Counted from the first letter of the stretch, positions 35,165 through 47,324 are shown. The stretch is DNA of 64,000 nucleotides from Phymorhynchus buccinoides (GCA_017654935.2 CM065699.1:11907966-11971965), one strand, 5' to 3'. Notes: generated by a model not told the origin, from the sequence alone. A program made the numbers and translations.

Positions 35165-35844
35165 GTAATAGAATCACTGTTGTTGTCACCACTTAGATTA
35201 GATCCTTGTTATTTTGCGTGTTGTTGCCAGTTAGATTAGATCCTTGTTATTTTGCGTGTTGTTGCCAGTTACATTAGATCCTTGCTATTTTGCGTGTTGT
35301 TGCCAGTTAGATTAGATCCTTGTTTTGCGTGTTGTTGCCAGTTAGATTAGATCCTTGTTATTTTGTGTGTTGTCACCACTTAGATTAGATCCTTGTTATT
35401 TTGCGTGTTGTTGCCAGTTAGATTAGATCCTTGCTGCCAGTTAGATTAGATCCCTGTTATTTTTGCGTGTTGTTGCCAGTTAGATCAGATCATTGTTATT
35501 TTGCGTGTTGTTGCCAGTTAGATCAGATCAGTGTTGTTTTGCGTGTTGTTGCCAGTTAGATCAGATCAGTGTTATTTTGCGTGTTGTTGCCAGTTAGATC
35601 AGATCAGTGTTATTTTGCGTGTTGTTGCCAGTTAGATTAGATCAGTGTTGTTGTTGTCACCAAATTAGATTAGATCAGTGTTGTTGTAAACAGATTAGAT
35701 CAATGTTTTTGTTGTAAACAGATTAGATTAGATCAGTGTTACTGGTTCAGATTAGCTTAGTGTAGTTGCTAGTGGATTAGATTAGATCAGTGTAGTTGCT
35801 AGTGGATTAGGTTAGATCAGTGTTGTGGTGATTGTTGCCGCCAG
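35165..35844 (+). repeat. Minisatellite of about 38 bp built on a splice acceptor
   Basis: Unit: ttattttgcgtgttgttgcc then agttagattagatccttg, with later units reading atcagatcagtg. About 17 copies, degenerating rightward. The array ends in attgttgccgccag, the acceptor of the exon at 35845, whose first bases tcggatcgacag resemble the unit's ttagatcagatca. Each unit thus contains a tgttgccag acceptor-like site. Confidence 0.85.
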
Positions 35845-35907
35845 TCGGATCGACAGATGCAGAAAGCGGGTTTGGCAGAAGACCAACTGAGACGCTATCA
35901 GGAGGAG
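35845..35907 (+). CDS. Coiled-coil gene, exon encoding visible residues 326-346
   Basis: Acceptor gttgccgccag, donor gtaatg. 21 codons (three heptads), phase 0: SDRQMQKAGLAEDQLRRYQE plus a final E. An alternative acceptor at gatcgacag (35856) would begin ATG CAG and drop four residues, still in frame. The neighbouring minisatellite copies the boundary. Confidence 0.75.
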
Positions 35908-37350
35908 GTAATGCTTGCACCAGCAATAAATTATGGCGTGGATTGACTTTCCCTTTTCTTCACACAATGACACTTGCTGCACTTTGCACTTGGTGTGATA
36001 ATAATTATTGTGAATTCTCTTTCTCACCCTCTTCCGCTTAGTGTGAAATATTAGGGTTTTAAAAGTGACTAAATGAGGTAGCATTTATTCAAAGATGAAT
36101 AGACGGGTAGAACAATTTTTCTTTTTAACAAGTTCATGAAAAAAGTGAAAAGACTGCTGGATTAAAATAAAGCACATGAAACAAATGGTTGAAGAGAATG
36201 TGGGAGGAATTTCATAGAAGAAAACAAATATGGCACAGAACATTTTGCATCATTTTCTTGTAATTAGTTAGTAATTTTTTTTAATGTATCACATGATCAA
36301 GAGCAAGAATACTTTAATGAAAATTTATCTTTAACATGATGTCAATTTTTACGAAAAATATTTAGATATTAAGATATGTAAATCTTACCTACTAAAAAGC
36401 AACACTGCCAGAGTTAATAGAAATGTCATTTCATTTTTAAAATGTAAGTTTGTTACCATTTTTATTGAAAAACTTCAACTTCAAATACTTTATTTTACAA
36501 GGGTAAGAATTTAGGCTGGGCCTAGTCTTCCATTCTGTCCTTGGTTCTAATCATGCAATTCGTAACTACTACTATAAATGAACATTGAGACACAGGAACA
36601 TCACCAACAGAGACAACAACAGTAATATAGCAATGACATGGTAGGCAGAGCATCAACATCAGCAATAAAAACAAGTAAAACAGAAAACCAACCGACCAAA
36701 TAAACTAGCAAAAAAATAAATAAATAAAAAACTCTTCTTCCACCACAATTTACTTCTTCTACTACAATTCAAGATCTTTTTGAAACACCCTTTGCTGGAA
36801 ATTGCTTCCGGAGACATAAAACAGAGAGTAAAAGCAAATATGTCTTCCATGTATTCACATGTCTCTAATTTACCCAAAGAGGCTGCATGGCTGCAGAAAC
36901 TGAGCTCAGATTGGAAAGGGTTAAAGGAGGAGGATTATTATGCAGGGAGATAAAGGATGAACACCCAAGAAAGAGGGGGTGTCCCATGGGATGAATATGT
37001 TGAGGAGGTGGGGGTGGAAGCGTTGTTTAAAGGATTGTTGCACTGTAACTACGGTCATTATATTTCGCTGTGCACTCTGTTTTATTTTAAGGTTTCATGT
37101 TGCTGTGTGGTTTCCCACTTTCACCCTCACTGTTCCTTGGTGTTTGTTTTTTCTTCTTACGGAATCTGTCGTAGAAACTTGGTTGCTGATGCAATTTGGA
37201 AGTTGGAATTTGTTCTGTGTGTGTGTGCGTGTGTGTGCGTGTGCGCGTGCATGCATGTGCATGTGTGGTACATGCCTGTGTGTAAAATTAATGCTGTTTG
37301 AATTTTGTTTTTGTGTTTTACCCCCAGTTGTGTTGTTTGCTACTGTTTTG

Positions 37351-37939
37351 ACTACCATATTTTTCGGACCATTAGCCCTTGTGTGTGTACGGCGAATAGG
37401 GCAATTTTCAAGACAAATCTGAAAAAAAATTAAAGAAAAATGCGCCCTCGTTTATAAGGTGATGCGCACTTCGCAAAAGAAAGTCAAACTTTGAAGCCCG
37501 TACGCGTCCGGTTAATGCTTGCCGACCGCCATTACTGCTGTCATAAACGAGAGTTGGCTCCCCTTTCAAATAATCAAACTTTCGTTTGTGCTACTTCCGT
37601 TGTGTTTGGAATTTTGTTGGCGAAAACTGATAAAATTATGCCATTTCAAGCTCTACAACCAATGAAGGGTTTTTTTTGCATCCAGTGAAGGTTTATGGCA
37701 TCCGTTGGACTGTATATCGGACGATAATAGGGATTTTGTAGCATTTTGACGTGAGTATTCGTTGTATTTGCGACTCGTTACCACTTTCGATGTTTAGACT
37801 CACAGTAGACTGTACTGAGCACGGCAATCATTGCCTCTCTTCTCATGATATTGTTAATTAATAAGGCGCCCTCATTTATTAGGTGCATAGGTCAGAATTG
37901 GAGAAAAAATATCGCCTTATAACCCGAAAATTACGGTAT
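37351..37939. mobile_element. MITE family C with long divergent interior
   Basis: Left end taccatatttttcggacca; right end cgccttataacccgaaaatt then acggta, its approximate inverse. The interior contains cctcgtttataaggtgatgc and gccctcatttattaggtgc. Confidence 0.7.
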
Positions 37940-38338
37940 ATAATCGATTGATTCTTGCACCTCAGTAACAGGGTTGTGCACTATCTCCTTGTTTTACTGA
38001 TTCCACAAGATGTTTTTCCCCACCTCATCTTCTGAACTCCACATTCTTTATTTGTTTAATTAACAAAAAATCTGTGTGTGTTTGTGTGTGTGCATGCATT
38101 CGTGCTTGCATGTTTGTTTTATTCTTTGGAACTTGCTTTTTGCACATCTATGTATTAATGTATGATTTTGCGTCTGTAAAATTTCTTTACTTTTGTTTTT
38201 TTCTTTATCTTTTAGTCGGGAATTTTGTTGTTGTATTTTGGCTTGGTAAATTTTGTAAGGGCTTTTTTTTCTCTTTTTTTCAGGGGGTAGTAGTGATGCT
38301 ATTTGTTTTCTGTCATACATTCACTGCCTTCTTATATA

Positions 38339-38588
38339 CATGGGTGCAACTTTTCCTGGTATACAAGGATTTCCTGTTTTTGAATTTTACCAGAAAAGGA
38401 ATTTCCTTTTTTTCATATTTGTTAAACAAGATCTTTGTGTGTCTACTGTCTTTTTCAAACACTTTAAAATAACCATTTGCATAAATTGTGGAAAAAGCAC
38501 ACTAAAATACCTTCAAAAATCTTTTTTTTTCTTCAGCTGCAGGGGAACATTACCCCTGGACCCTTCATTTTGTGTTGTTGCACCCATG
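38339..38588. mobile_element. Foldback MITE family F, copy 1
   Basis: Inverted ends catgggtgcaac and gttgcacccatg. It shares aaggatttcctgtttttgaa, ttaccagaaaaggaatttcc and cagctgcaggggaacattac with the copy at 58125-58380. Confidence 0.85.
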
Positions 38589-39205
38589 TTATATGCAGTG
38601 TGTTGATGGCTAATGTTTTTATTGTGCAAAATGTCACTCACATTTATGAGTTTTAAGCATAATTTTGTCATTGAAATTGTACGTCAGAGGTTCCAAAATA
38701 TTTTTGTCCAAAAGAAGGGTTAGGCAGACATTAAAGCATGCAATAACTTGAATTTTTTTTTATTTTTTTTATTTTTAATGGTGAGTGGGTGTTTGGTGAT
38801 TTTTGAGTTTAGGTGTAACTAAGACGAGGATTTTGAGACAAAGGAATAATAAAGTGAGTTTGTGGTGTGTGGTGAATTTTACCATCATGTGCCCTGCTCT
38901 GCTGTTCTAGACATTCTTACACTGACTTACATGTGTTCTTTTCATAATGATAATTGAAATGTTCCAAAAGGCAATGCCATTTGGTCGCATTGAATCATTT
39001 ATCATCGACTTCATTCAACAAATGTTATTTTCTCCAACACTGTTTCACGATGTTTCACGAAACAACAAAGCTTTCACAATCAATCAATAAAAGCCACTTT
39101 AATCAAACAGCCCTTTTTTTAACAACCAATTGATTTTTCAGTTGAAACGGTTCACTGAATTGTAGCAACAGGATTATACGGATCATGTAGCTTGTGTTGT
39201 AACAG

Positions 39206-40644
39206 GCGCAGAGACAGGAGACCCGACTGAAAGGCCAGGAGGTGGAGATAAGTCGCCTGAGAGCTGCAGCCTTTAATACGGATCATGTGACTTGTTGTGT
39301 TGTAACAGGCGCAGAGACAGGAGACCCGGCTGAAAGGCCAGGAGGTGGAGATAAGTCGCCTGAGAGCTGCAGCCTTTAATACGGATCATGTAACTTGTGT
39401 TGTAACAGGCGCAGAGACAGGAGACCCGGCTGAAAGGCCAGGAGGTGGAGATAAGTCGCCTGAGAGCTGCAGCCTTTAATACGGATCATGTAACTTGTTG
39501 TGTTGTAACAGGCGCAGAGACAGGAGACCCGACTGAAAGGCCAGGAGGTGGAGATAAGTCGCCTGAGAGCTGCAGCCTTTAATACGGATCATGTAACTTG
39601 TTGTGTTGTAACAGGCCCAGAGACAGGAGACCCGACTGAAAGGCCAGGAGGAGGAGATCAGTCGCCTGAGAGCTGCAGCCTTTAATACGGATCATGTAAC
39701 TTGTTGTGTTGTAACAGGCGCAGAGACAGGAGACCCGACTGAAAGGCCAGGAGGAGGAGATCAGTCGCCTGAGAGCTGCAGCCTTTAATACGGATCATGT
39801 AACTTGTTGTGTTGTAACAGGCCCAGAGACAGGAGACCCGACTGAAAGGCCAGGAGGAGGAGATCAGTCGCCTGAGAGCTGCAGCCTTTAATACGGATCA
39901 TGTAACTTGTTGTGTTGTAACAGGCCCAGAGACAGGAGACCCGGCTGAAAGGCCAGGAGGAGGAGATCAGTCGCCTGAGAGCTGCAGCCTTTAATACGGA
40001 TCATGTAACTTGTTGTGTTGTAACAGGCCCAGAGACAGGAGACCCGACTGAAAGGCCAGGAGGAGGAGATCAGTCGCCTGAGAGCTGCAGCCTTTAATAC
40101 GGATCATGTAACTTGTTGTGTTGTAACAGGCCCAGAGACAGGAGACCCGACTGAAAGGCCAGGAGGAGGAGATCAGTCGCCTGAGAGCTGCAGCCTTTAA
40201 TACGGATCATGTAACTTGTTGTGTTGTAACAGGCGCAGAGACAGGAGACCCGACTGAAAGGCCAGGAGGAGGAGATCAGTCGCCTGAGAGCTGCAGCCTT
40301 TAATACGGATCATGTAACTTGTTGTGTTGTAACAGGCCCAGAGACAGGAGACCCGGCTGAAAGGCCAGGAGGTGGAGATAAGTCGCCTGAGAGCTGCAGC
40401 CTTTAATACGGATCATGTAACTTGTTGTGTTGTAACAGGCGCAGAGACAGGAGACCCGACTGAAAGGCCAGGAGGAGGAGATCAGTTGCCTGAGAGCTGC
40501 AGCCTTTAATACGGATCATGTAACTTGTTGTGTTGTAACAGGCGCAGAGACAGGAGACCCGACTGAAAGGCCAGGAGGAGGAGATCAGTCGCCTGAGAGC
40601 TGCAGCCTTTAATACGGATCATGTAACTTGTTGTGTTGTAACAG
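39206..40644 (+). repeat. 103-bp array of 14 extra splice-acceptor/exon-start units
   Basis: Together with the functional exon there are 15 acceptors, at 39206, 39309, 39409, 39512, 39615 and every 103 bp to 40645. Each unit has ttgttgtgttgtaacag, then an exon start gc[g/c]cagagacaggagaccc encoding AQRQETRLKGQE, then gagagctgcagcctttaata and tcatgtaac. Copies alternate gcg/gcc, cga/cgg and gaggtggagata/gaggaggagatc. Period 103 is not a multiple of 3, and read-through meets a TAA in ccttTAAtacgg. Confidence 0.97.
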
Positions 40645-40728
40645 GCCCAGAGACAGGAGACCCGACTGAAAGGCCAGGAGGAGGAGATCAGTCACCTGAG
40701 AGCACAGCTAGGGGAAGCTGACAGCGAG
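40645..40728 (+). CDS. Coiled-coil gene, exon encoding visible residues 347-374
   Basis: Last and only complete member of the 103-bp array: acceptor tgtgttgtaacag, donor gtaaga. 28 codons, phase 0: AQRQETRLKGQEEEISHLRA then QLGEADSE. It differs from the array copies at gagagcacagctaggggaag, where they have gagagctgcagcctttaata. Heptad spacing is good throughout. Confidence 0.85.
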
Positions 40729-40955
40729 GTAAGAGGTGCAACGATGTTCTTTGTTATTGGTGATGGATAAATGAAATAAAGACATGAAGGATTTCATAGA
40801 GGATTTGTGAAAGACGTGACTTTTTTGGTTATATCTGCAAAAGGCTTGTACAAACATACTTCTTGTTTCACTTTTGTGGACTGAGGACAAAAAGAAAACA
40901 ACCAGTGACAGCTAAGTTGATTTGTCTTAAATTTTCAAGCACAGAACAGTGCCGT

Positions 40956-41348
40956 TAACTCATTCAAGTAGTTCCACCCATATATGGTCAGAATTGATAT
41001 CAAGCTGTCAATCTGATGAATTTGTTTCAAAGGAAGTAAATCTGTGTGCACACCACACTTTGGTCACTTCTAAACTCGCTTCTCTCCCTTAGACCACACT
41101 TTTGTCTCTTACTTTGCGTTTGTAGTGGCTTGAAATAGGGAAACTAATTGCTGTAGGGAGTTTTTCTATATAAAGTCTATATATAAAAAAAGTCTGATCT
41201 ACCATTTCCCTATGTCTAAACCTGAAGTAAAAACCCGTAATCTTCTTTCATTTCTCCTTTTGTTTATGTCTGTTTTGTTTGTGTGTATGGCTGGAGTGAT
41301 TTGTGAGTTTTTTAATAATTCAAAATCATTGTGATGCGAGTGAGTTAA
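40956..41348 (+). mobile_element. MITE family E, copy 2
   Basis: Begins ttaactcattcaagtagttc and ends gatgcgagtgagttaa. It is the same as 20905-21275 apart from small indels, including an inserted tatataaagtctatatataa. Confidence 0.8.
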
Positions 41349-41489
41349 GGAGATGTGTCTGGAAGCAGGCGAACGACTCTAATGTTGGGGATAGAAACCA
41401 AAAAGGTGACTACCCAGACTGGTGTGTTGCTTTTTCCTGTTTTTCAGTTTCAGGTACATAATTGTTGCTGTAAGTTAATGAATATTGGG

Positions 41490-41855
41490 TAAAGGTAAAG
41501 ATGTGCCACCCCCCATGCATTTCTCGGTTAATTTGTATTTTTCCGTTTTTGCCTTTCTTATCATACATAAAGCTGTATTTTAGGAACATTTTTAGGTAAT
41601 AACCTTTTTGGAATACTAACCCTAGCCCTAAACCTAACCCTACCCCCCACTATGTACTGCAGTACACCGCGATTTGTCACAGTTCTGGTTCGTTGCGTTT
41701 TTCCGTCTTATAGGGCTAGGGTTAGTATTCCAAAAAGGTTATTAGCTAAAAATGTTCCTAAAATACAGCTTTATGTATGGTCAGAAAGGCAATAACGGAA
41801 AAATAGAATTAACCGAGATAGGTAGGGGGGGTGGCACATCTTGACCTTTACCGAA
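41490..41855. mobile_element. Long inverted-repeat (foldback) element
   Basis: The left arm from ggtaaaggtaaagatgtgcc through gctgtattttaggaacattt and aacctttttggaatactaac is mirrored by the right arm ending gtggcacatcttgaccttta. The arms are about 150 bp around a 65-bp centre containing ccctaaccctaccccccact. Confidence 0.9.
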
Positions 41856-41899
41856 TATTGCATAAAACAAAAACAACTGTCCTTGAACTGACAGCAATG

Positions 41900-41960
41900 T
41901 TGAGTTTTCCTGTTTGCCAGGTACGGAATAGTTACAGTAAGATGGTGCGCCAGGAAACAA
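41900..41960 (+). pseudogene. Possible relic of the 42532 exon boundary
   Basis: tgacagcaatgttgagtttt then cctgtttgccag, gtacggaatagttacagtaa and gatggtgcgcc parallel tgacagcagtgttggttttt, ttatctttcag, gtgcagaacagtcggggcaa and ggtggtgcgcc at the functional exon. After that the resemblance stops at a family C MITE. Confidence 0.55.
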
Positions 41961-41961
41961 G

Positions 41962-42440
41962 CACCATATTTTACTATAAGGAGATCCTTTTTTTCCTAGA
42001 CTGAGACCCCTGCGCCTTATAATGTGACTGATAATATAGTAAGGAAATAAAGTAACAAAGTCTGAATTTTGAGTCAAATTTGGGGGATGCGCCTTATAAT
42101 GTGACTGATAATATAGTAAGGAAATAAAGTAACAAAGTCTGAATTTTGAGTCAAATTTGGGGGATGCGCCTTATAATGTGACTGATAATATAGTAAGGAA
42201 ATAAAGTAACAAAGTCTGAATTTTGAGTCAAATTTGGGGGATGCGCCTTATAATGTGACTGATAATATAGTAAGGAAATAGAGTAACAAAATCTGAATTT
42301 TGAGTCAAATTTGGGGGATGCGCCTTATAATGTGACTGATAATATAGTAAGGAAATAGAGTAACAAAATCTGAATTTTGAGTCAAATTTGGGGGATGCGC
42401 CTTATAATCAGGTGCGCCTTGTAGTCCGTAAAATACGGTA
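41962..42440. mobile_element. MITE family C with five internal 77-bp tandem units
   Basis: Ends are caccatattttactataagg and ccttgtagtccgtaaaatac then ggta. Inside, gccttataatgtgactgata, atatagtaaggaaata, gtaacaaa and gaattttgagtcaaatttgg are repeated about five times with a 77-bp period. Confidence 0.9.
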
Positions 42441-42531
42441 CCGTAATCAACTTGATGAAACTCGATTGTTTGGAGTAAAAGGAAAATGTATGACAGTGGT
42501 GACAGCAGTGTTGGTTTTTCTTATCTTTCAG

Positions 42532-42615
42532 GTGCAGAACAGTCGGGGCAAGGTGGTGCGCCTGGACGCTGAGCTGCAGACTCTGCGCTCACAGCATTCT
42601 GAAGTGCAGGCACAG
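42532..42615 (+). CDS. Coiled-coil gene, exon encoding visible residues 375-402
   Basis: Acceptor ttcttatctttcag, donor gtaggg. 28 codons, phase 0: VQNSRGKVVRLDAELQTLRS then QHSEVQAQ. Good pyrimidine tract and donor. The continuation past 42615 is open for only 14 more codons and loses heptad character. Confidence 0.87.
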
Positions 42616-45600
42616 GTAGGGGAAGTACAGCTCACGACGTTACTGTCACTGATGCTGTAGTGTTACAGACAGGAGAGTTTTCAGGAAATTATAAAGCCAG
42701 CAGCCTTGATATAAGTGTAAATCCATTTAAAAAATGGGGAGGGGGGGGGGGGGGGGGGTAGACTGGGAGTCACTGTGATCTCCAGATTTGTTAAGAGAAA
42801 TTTGTTAAGAGAATTTATTGAAAAGGGCCAAAATCGGGTGTCCTGAAGGAATTTCTACTCCTTGACTGCAGTGTCCTGAGGGAATACGGAGCAGCGAGGG
42901 GTTGTGTTGTGTTGAAAGTGTTAAGGCTGCAACATTATTTATCATCAAAAGAAAGCGTTTAGGCTAAGAAGATTCATGTGATCGGTGGATATGACGAATT
43001 GAGGTTCACAAAGAAGGCGAGTTGCAAACATTATATAACTATATAGTATTTATAAAGCTCATATCTTGCTACGCAACCCAATGCTCTTGCGCCCACCATT
43101 CATACTAATTCATTACATACCTAGCATTCATAATATGGGCTTATGTTGGTGAAGTCTGACACACAAGAAGTGCAGTTTGTAGTGTAAGGATTTAGCTGTG
43201 GATCCTGAAGTCTAAGGGGTGGGTGTGTTTCAGTGTGGCTAGCGTAGGGCTGTGGTAATGAGCACTTCAGCTCGGGCTAGAATGCACTGGTTGAAATTTT
43301 AAAAACAGTTATAGTCTGGTCTTGCTTCCTTGTTCATATGTGATTTAAGCTGAAAAGGGAAACTTTAAAGTACATTATTAATCATTGAATTCCACACTTT
43401 CTTGTATGACAAGTTATTGAAATTGACTATCCAGTGGATGTACAATTGAACCTCCATTTTAAGACCTTGACAAATCAACAAAAATAAGGTCTTAACTGGG
43501 AGGGAGTTGTAATAGGGATGTAATTTTAATACTTACAAATAGGGCAATGTCTCAGAGAAGTAGGCCTTAAGGGTGGGGGAGTCTTATAAGGAGGGGTCTT
43601 TAAGGGAGGTTCCACTGTAATAAAAAGGGGAATTGTTTGTGGAAAGGATTGATTTTATCAGTTATGTTCTGATATATTGACGGTTGAAATAGTTCACAAG
43701 CAGTCGCTTAGATTGAAAAATATATACTTATGTGTAATAAGTTTTTATTGATTAGTTTATTGAGATTATAAAGACAGGTCATATTTATTAGTGTGATGAA
43801 ATAATGGCTTTACTTTTACCAGAAATATTGACACTTTGTATTAATTTTTCTGCATAAAAATGGATTTGATTGAAATGGTGAAATGTTTATTTTGTACAGT
43901 TTCTACAATATGTATAACAGGATATAATTAATGTTTTTTTCTTTAGGGCAATATGTCTTCATTTCACAAGCAGGTGATCTTTTTAATGTTAGAAATTTGG
44001 CAGGGTTGTTTGGTTTTTGTTTGTTTGTTTGAAATGAAATTAAAGAAAGTGATATGCATTTGATGAAAATCTACTGGCTTCTTTTTCATCTAATAGTGTT
44101 TTTTGCTTTTACTGAATTTATTTGTGCTTACATGGTTTTGTTGTTGAAGCAGTTATACATTTACAGAGATAATACACACTCATACTCACTCGCATAGATA
44201 CACACTTTTACTCAAACACTCGCCCATATTACTTACTCATGTGTAGAAAGTGCTATCTTTATTACACTGACAGAGAAATCTTAAAACTCGGACATACTCT
44301 TCTTCTGTCTTGTATTTTTTAACTGCATTCTAATTTCATTTGCTTGTTCTTTTTTATGTTTGGGTTTCGGAATGCCTTATTTTTCGCAGAGTGTGTAGAT
44401 TTTAAAATCAAATAGATGTATTTTATTGCTTTGTTTTGGTTTGGGATTTCTTTTAAAGTTTCATATTTGTTTTTTGTTGTAAACATGGTCTTTGGAAGTA
44501 CATTATTTTATTTTCGCTCATAAGTTGAAGATTTGGTTCAGTTTTTCTTTTCTGTTTTTTTTGTTTGGCTTTGTTGCTATTTTGGTGTGGGGCCATTTTG
44601 TTTGCTTCAGTTGGGATTCATGGTGTCATTGTTTTCTCTCTTGGATCTAACAGAAAACTCAGGCGGTAAGAGATAAAAAATGTGTTAATTAACTTCCGTT
44701 AATCCATCAAATCAGTCTGCCGTTTGTGATTTCGTTGCACTAAGATTTAATTGATGCTAGATGATTGAGTCAATTGATGGTAATTCTGATCTTTCCTAAA
44801 AAATTGTTTTCAATTTTCTTAACGTGTGAATCGCTAATGATTGTTCTCATAATAATAATAATAAAGAAATTTATAGAGCGCACATTCTAGACAACTATTC
44901 ATGGCACTTAACAAACTAAAATCTCTCCACATGCAAGATTACATCATACATATGAAACATGCTCACATGCGCTCGCATTCTCACCATCACCCCCACGCAA
45001 ACACATGCTCATAGGTATGCAAACATGCACACGCACATATGCACAAACGCATCCTTCCCTCTCCACACACAAACACAATCACATCAACGCACACAAACAG
45101 ACACACACACACACACATGTACACACACACATATGCGCATGTGCACAAACACACACACACACACACAGACTCATAATCAGCAGATTGAAAGACTCGAGGA
45201 GTCTCAATCATGTGGTCATGAGTTTGTGTATAGATTTTCATCTTTTTTTTTCTTCAGTTTTTTTTTTGTGGTCTTTGTGTGTTCAGTTTAACGTGTTTTG
45301 AGTTTGTTACTGTTTCACCAATTTCTCTAAGGATAGTGTGAAAGCGTATGGAATGGAATTGTTTGAAGTGTTTGCTAGATGCTCATGCTGTTTGCTGTGA
45401 CAGTGGTTTGCTTTTACATTTTTAGGCATTAACATTTAAGTTTGCCTTTATTTACTTTCATCAGAACTTAAATGTTGTGGGGTTGGGGTTTTTTTACATG
45501 CATAACTAAACTTAATAACTTACATTAATCTCACTGTTAAATCAGAAAATAGTATGAAATATTTTCCACTTGAAAGACAATGGCAGCTAACTATTGACGT

Positions 45601-46120
45601 ACTGTTTGGTGTATTCTTACCTTCTAACAAACCACTTGCATCTGTTTTTGTATTTTCCCGTCCCTTTTGTTTACACTACCCGTTTCTTCTTTTCTAGTCC
45701 TGCTCCTCTTTATTCGCATTTAATGCTTTGATCATTGGCTCCCCTGACAATGCATTCATAACCCATCGACTGCCTTAGATTCTTGCAACAGTAAGACCGT
45801 GTACACACATAAGCGGATATTCCATGCGGAAACCCGTGCGCAATCCATAAATAAGTGAAACAAAGAAGGGAAAAGATTTGCGCACGTGTCCGAATTTCCC
45901 CTATATGCGTAAACTTTTATCCTTCTTTCTTCCACTTATTTAGGGTTTTCCGTACGGAACTTACGCGTCTAATGTGAACCCGGCCTTAGTCTACGTTTTC
46001 CTCAGCTAGTATGCACACAAACACAGACATTCACCAGCACTCTTTACCAAGGCATGGTTCGGTCATCGTACCAGCCTTACTACTCATCATCACCCCCCTC
46101 TCTCCGTCCCGTTGTGTCAG
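42616..46120. other. Intron with micro-exon candidates
   Basis: AT-rich. A G-run lies at 42731-42759, a family B MITE at 43441 and a CA-rich stretch at 44955-45170. Splice-flanked in-frame snippets occur at 43947-43973 and 44654-44665. 45300-46090 shows nothing recognised. Confidence 0.6.
43441..43619. mobile_element. MITE family B, copy 2
   Basis: Ends tacaattgaacctccatttt and taagggaggttccactgta. The internal aggccttaagggtggggga and gtcttataaggagg match the family B pattern. Confidence 0.85.
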
Positions 46121-46195
46121 GTGACCAAATTGACCAATAGTCTGCAGCGACTACAGCTGGCCTCCAAAGACACTCGCGACCTGCTCAGCTCGGAG
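46121..46195 (+). CDS. Coiled-coil gene, exon encoding visible residues 403-427
   Basis: Acceptor cccgttgtgtcag, donor gtaggt. 25 codons, phase 0: VTKLTNSLQRLQLASKDTRD then LLSSE. 25 equals two heptads plus a hendecad, so the coil register is preserved with a stutter. Confidence 0.84.
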
Positions 46196-46372
46196 GTAGG
46201 TGCATTCTGGGAAGACGAGGGACTCGCACGCGCATTAACGTAAGAATTTCATTTGGTGCGGGTGAAGCAGAAGGGAATAAGGGTGGGGAAGAGATGCGGG
46301 GAAAGCGTGGGTGAATAATTTGTGGACTTGAAATAACTGGGAATCTTGGCGGTATCGCATTTATTCCCTTAG

Positions 46373-46426
46373 GGAGAGATAATGCAAAGACAGGAAAAGC
46401 TTGTTCAGCTTCTCTCCATCTCTCAA
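46373..46426 (+). CDS. Probable 54-bp exon encoding visible residues 428-445
   Basis: Bounded by tattcccttag and gtatgt. 18 codons, phase 0 both sides: GEIMQRQEKLVQLLSISQ. The hydrophobic spacing (I, M, L, V, L, L) is coiled coil, and 18 is one heptad plus one hendecad. Being so short it may be alternatively included. Not proven without cDNA, but the combination of frame, sites and periodicity is unlikely by chance. Confidence 0.5.
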
Positions 46427-46892
46427 GTATGTTCTTCTATTATGGGTATAAATTTCGACATTGTCAAACCTTTTTTTTTTCTTGTTGATTACAAAATAAT
46501 TATCTGTTTGTATAACTGTTAATTTGGATGTTGTTGGCTAGAGCTTGCAAAAAAAACCCACAATCAACGACAACAAAAAGTTTGTTTTTTAATTAAAAGA
46601 GTGTTACCTTTAGCAAATAATTTTTTTTCCATTTTTCTGTTTGTTAATAAAAAGTACTTGTTGCAGATTTTAGTCAAATTTTATAACAGAAGAAAAAAAT
46701 AGATTATCACCTGAAGGACTTAGATATTGTAATAATTTGTATTAATTGCTCTTTGGATTAAATAAGCATTCTTATTTGGTTTTATTAATGATCCTGCTTT
46801 GCAAGATCATTGTAAAGTAAACATTAACATTGATTTTACTAGTTTGTCTGTTTTGAGAAAGGTGCACTTTCAGTTTAAGGGAAAAACAGCAT

Positions 46893-47135
46893 TTAACCCT
46901 TTCACCGCCAATGTCGCATTTTTGCACCACAATGGTTTAGCACCCATGTCACTAAAAGGCATCAAATCAGGGACTCTTATCCAAAGACTCTTATCCAATT
47001 TTGGGAGGTAAGGATAGACCTAATGTTATATAATATGTCACAGAGGAATTCGCAATATTGCAGATATTTTATTTTCTCTACCCAGTTAAGTTCGGTATTT
47101 TTGGGCTGAAAAATGGGTGGCGGCGAAAGGGTTAA
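46893..47135 (+). mobile_element. MITE family A, copy 4
   Basis: TTAACCCTTTCACCGCCA at the left, ggcggcgaaagggttaa at the right. Contains a small internal duplication (atccaaagactctt with ttatccaattttgg). Confidence 0.88.
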
Positions 47136-47324
47136 AATTTGTTTCTAATATGTATCTTAGGCTAGATGCAGGAGTTGTTTGATTTTATGATGCTTCTGTT
47201 TCTCGGTGATGTAAATCCTTCATAAAAATGGGGTTTAATTTTAAGTCCGCTGCAAGCAGCATATAAGAGACGAAACCATCAACGAACCAGCCACCACTTC
47301 CATTGAAAGACTTTCTATAAGAAG

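Larger units (their letters stand above)
35908..39205. other. Long AT-rich intron
   Basis: 36060-36950 and 38600-39180 show nothing recognisable. 37205-37285 is TG-rich. A family C MITE and a foldback element are listed separately. Confidence 0.65.

Noticed and set aside
39206..40644. CRISPR-like regular array
   Set aside because: Units are contiguous 103-bp tandem copies including exon sequence, not short repeats with unique spacers, and the genome is eukaryotic.
45170..45225. Possible exon reading QQIERLEESQS after ataatcag
   Set aside because: Coil-like, but it lies after a CA repeat and no GT donor occurs in the right phase at the end of the coil-like part.
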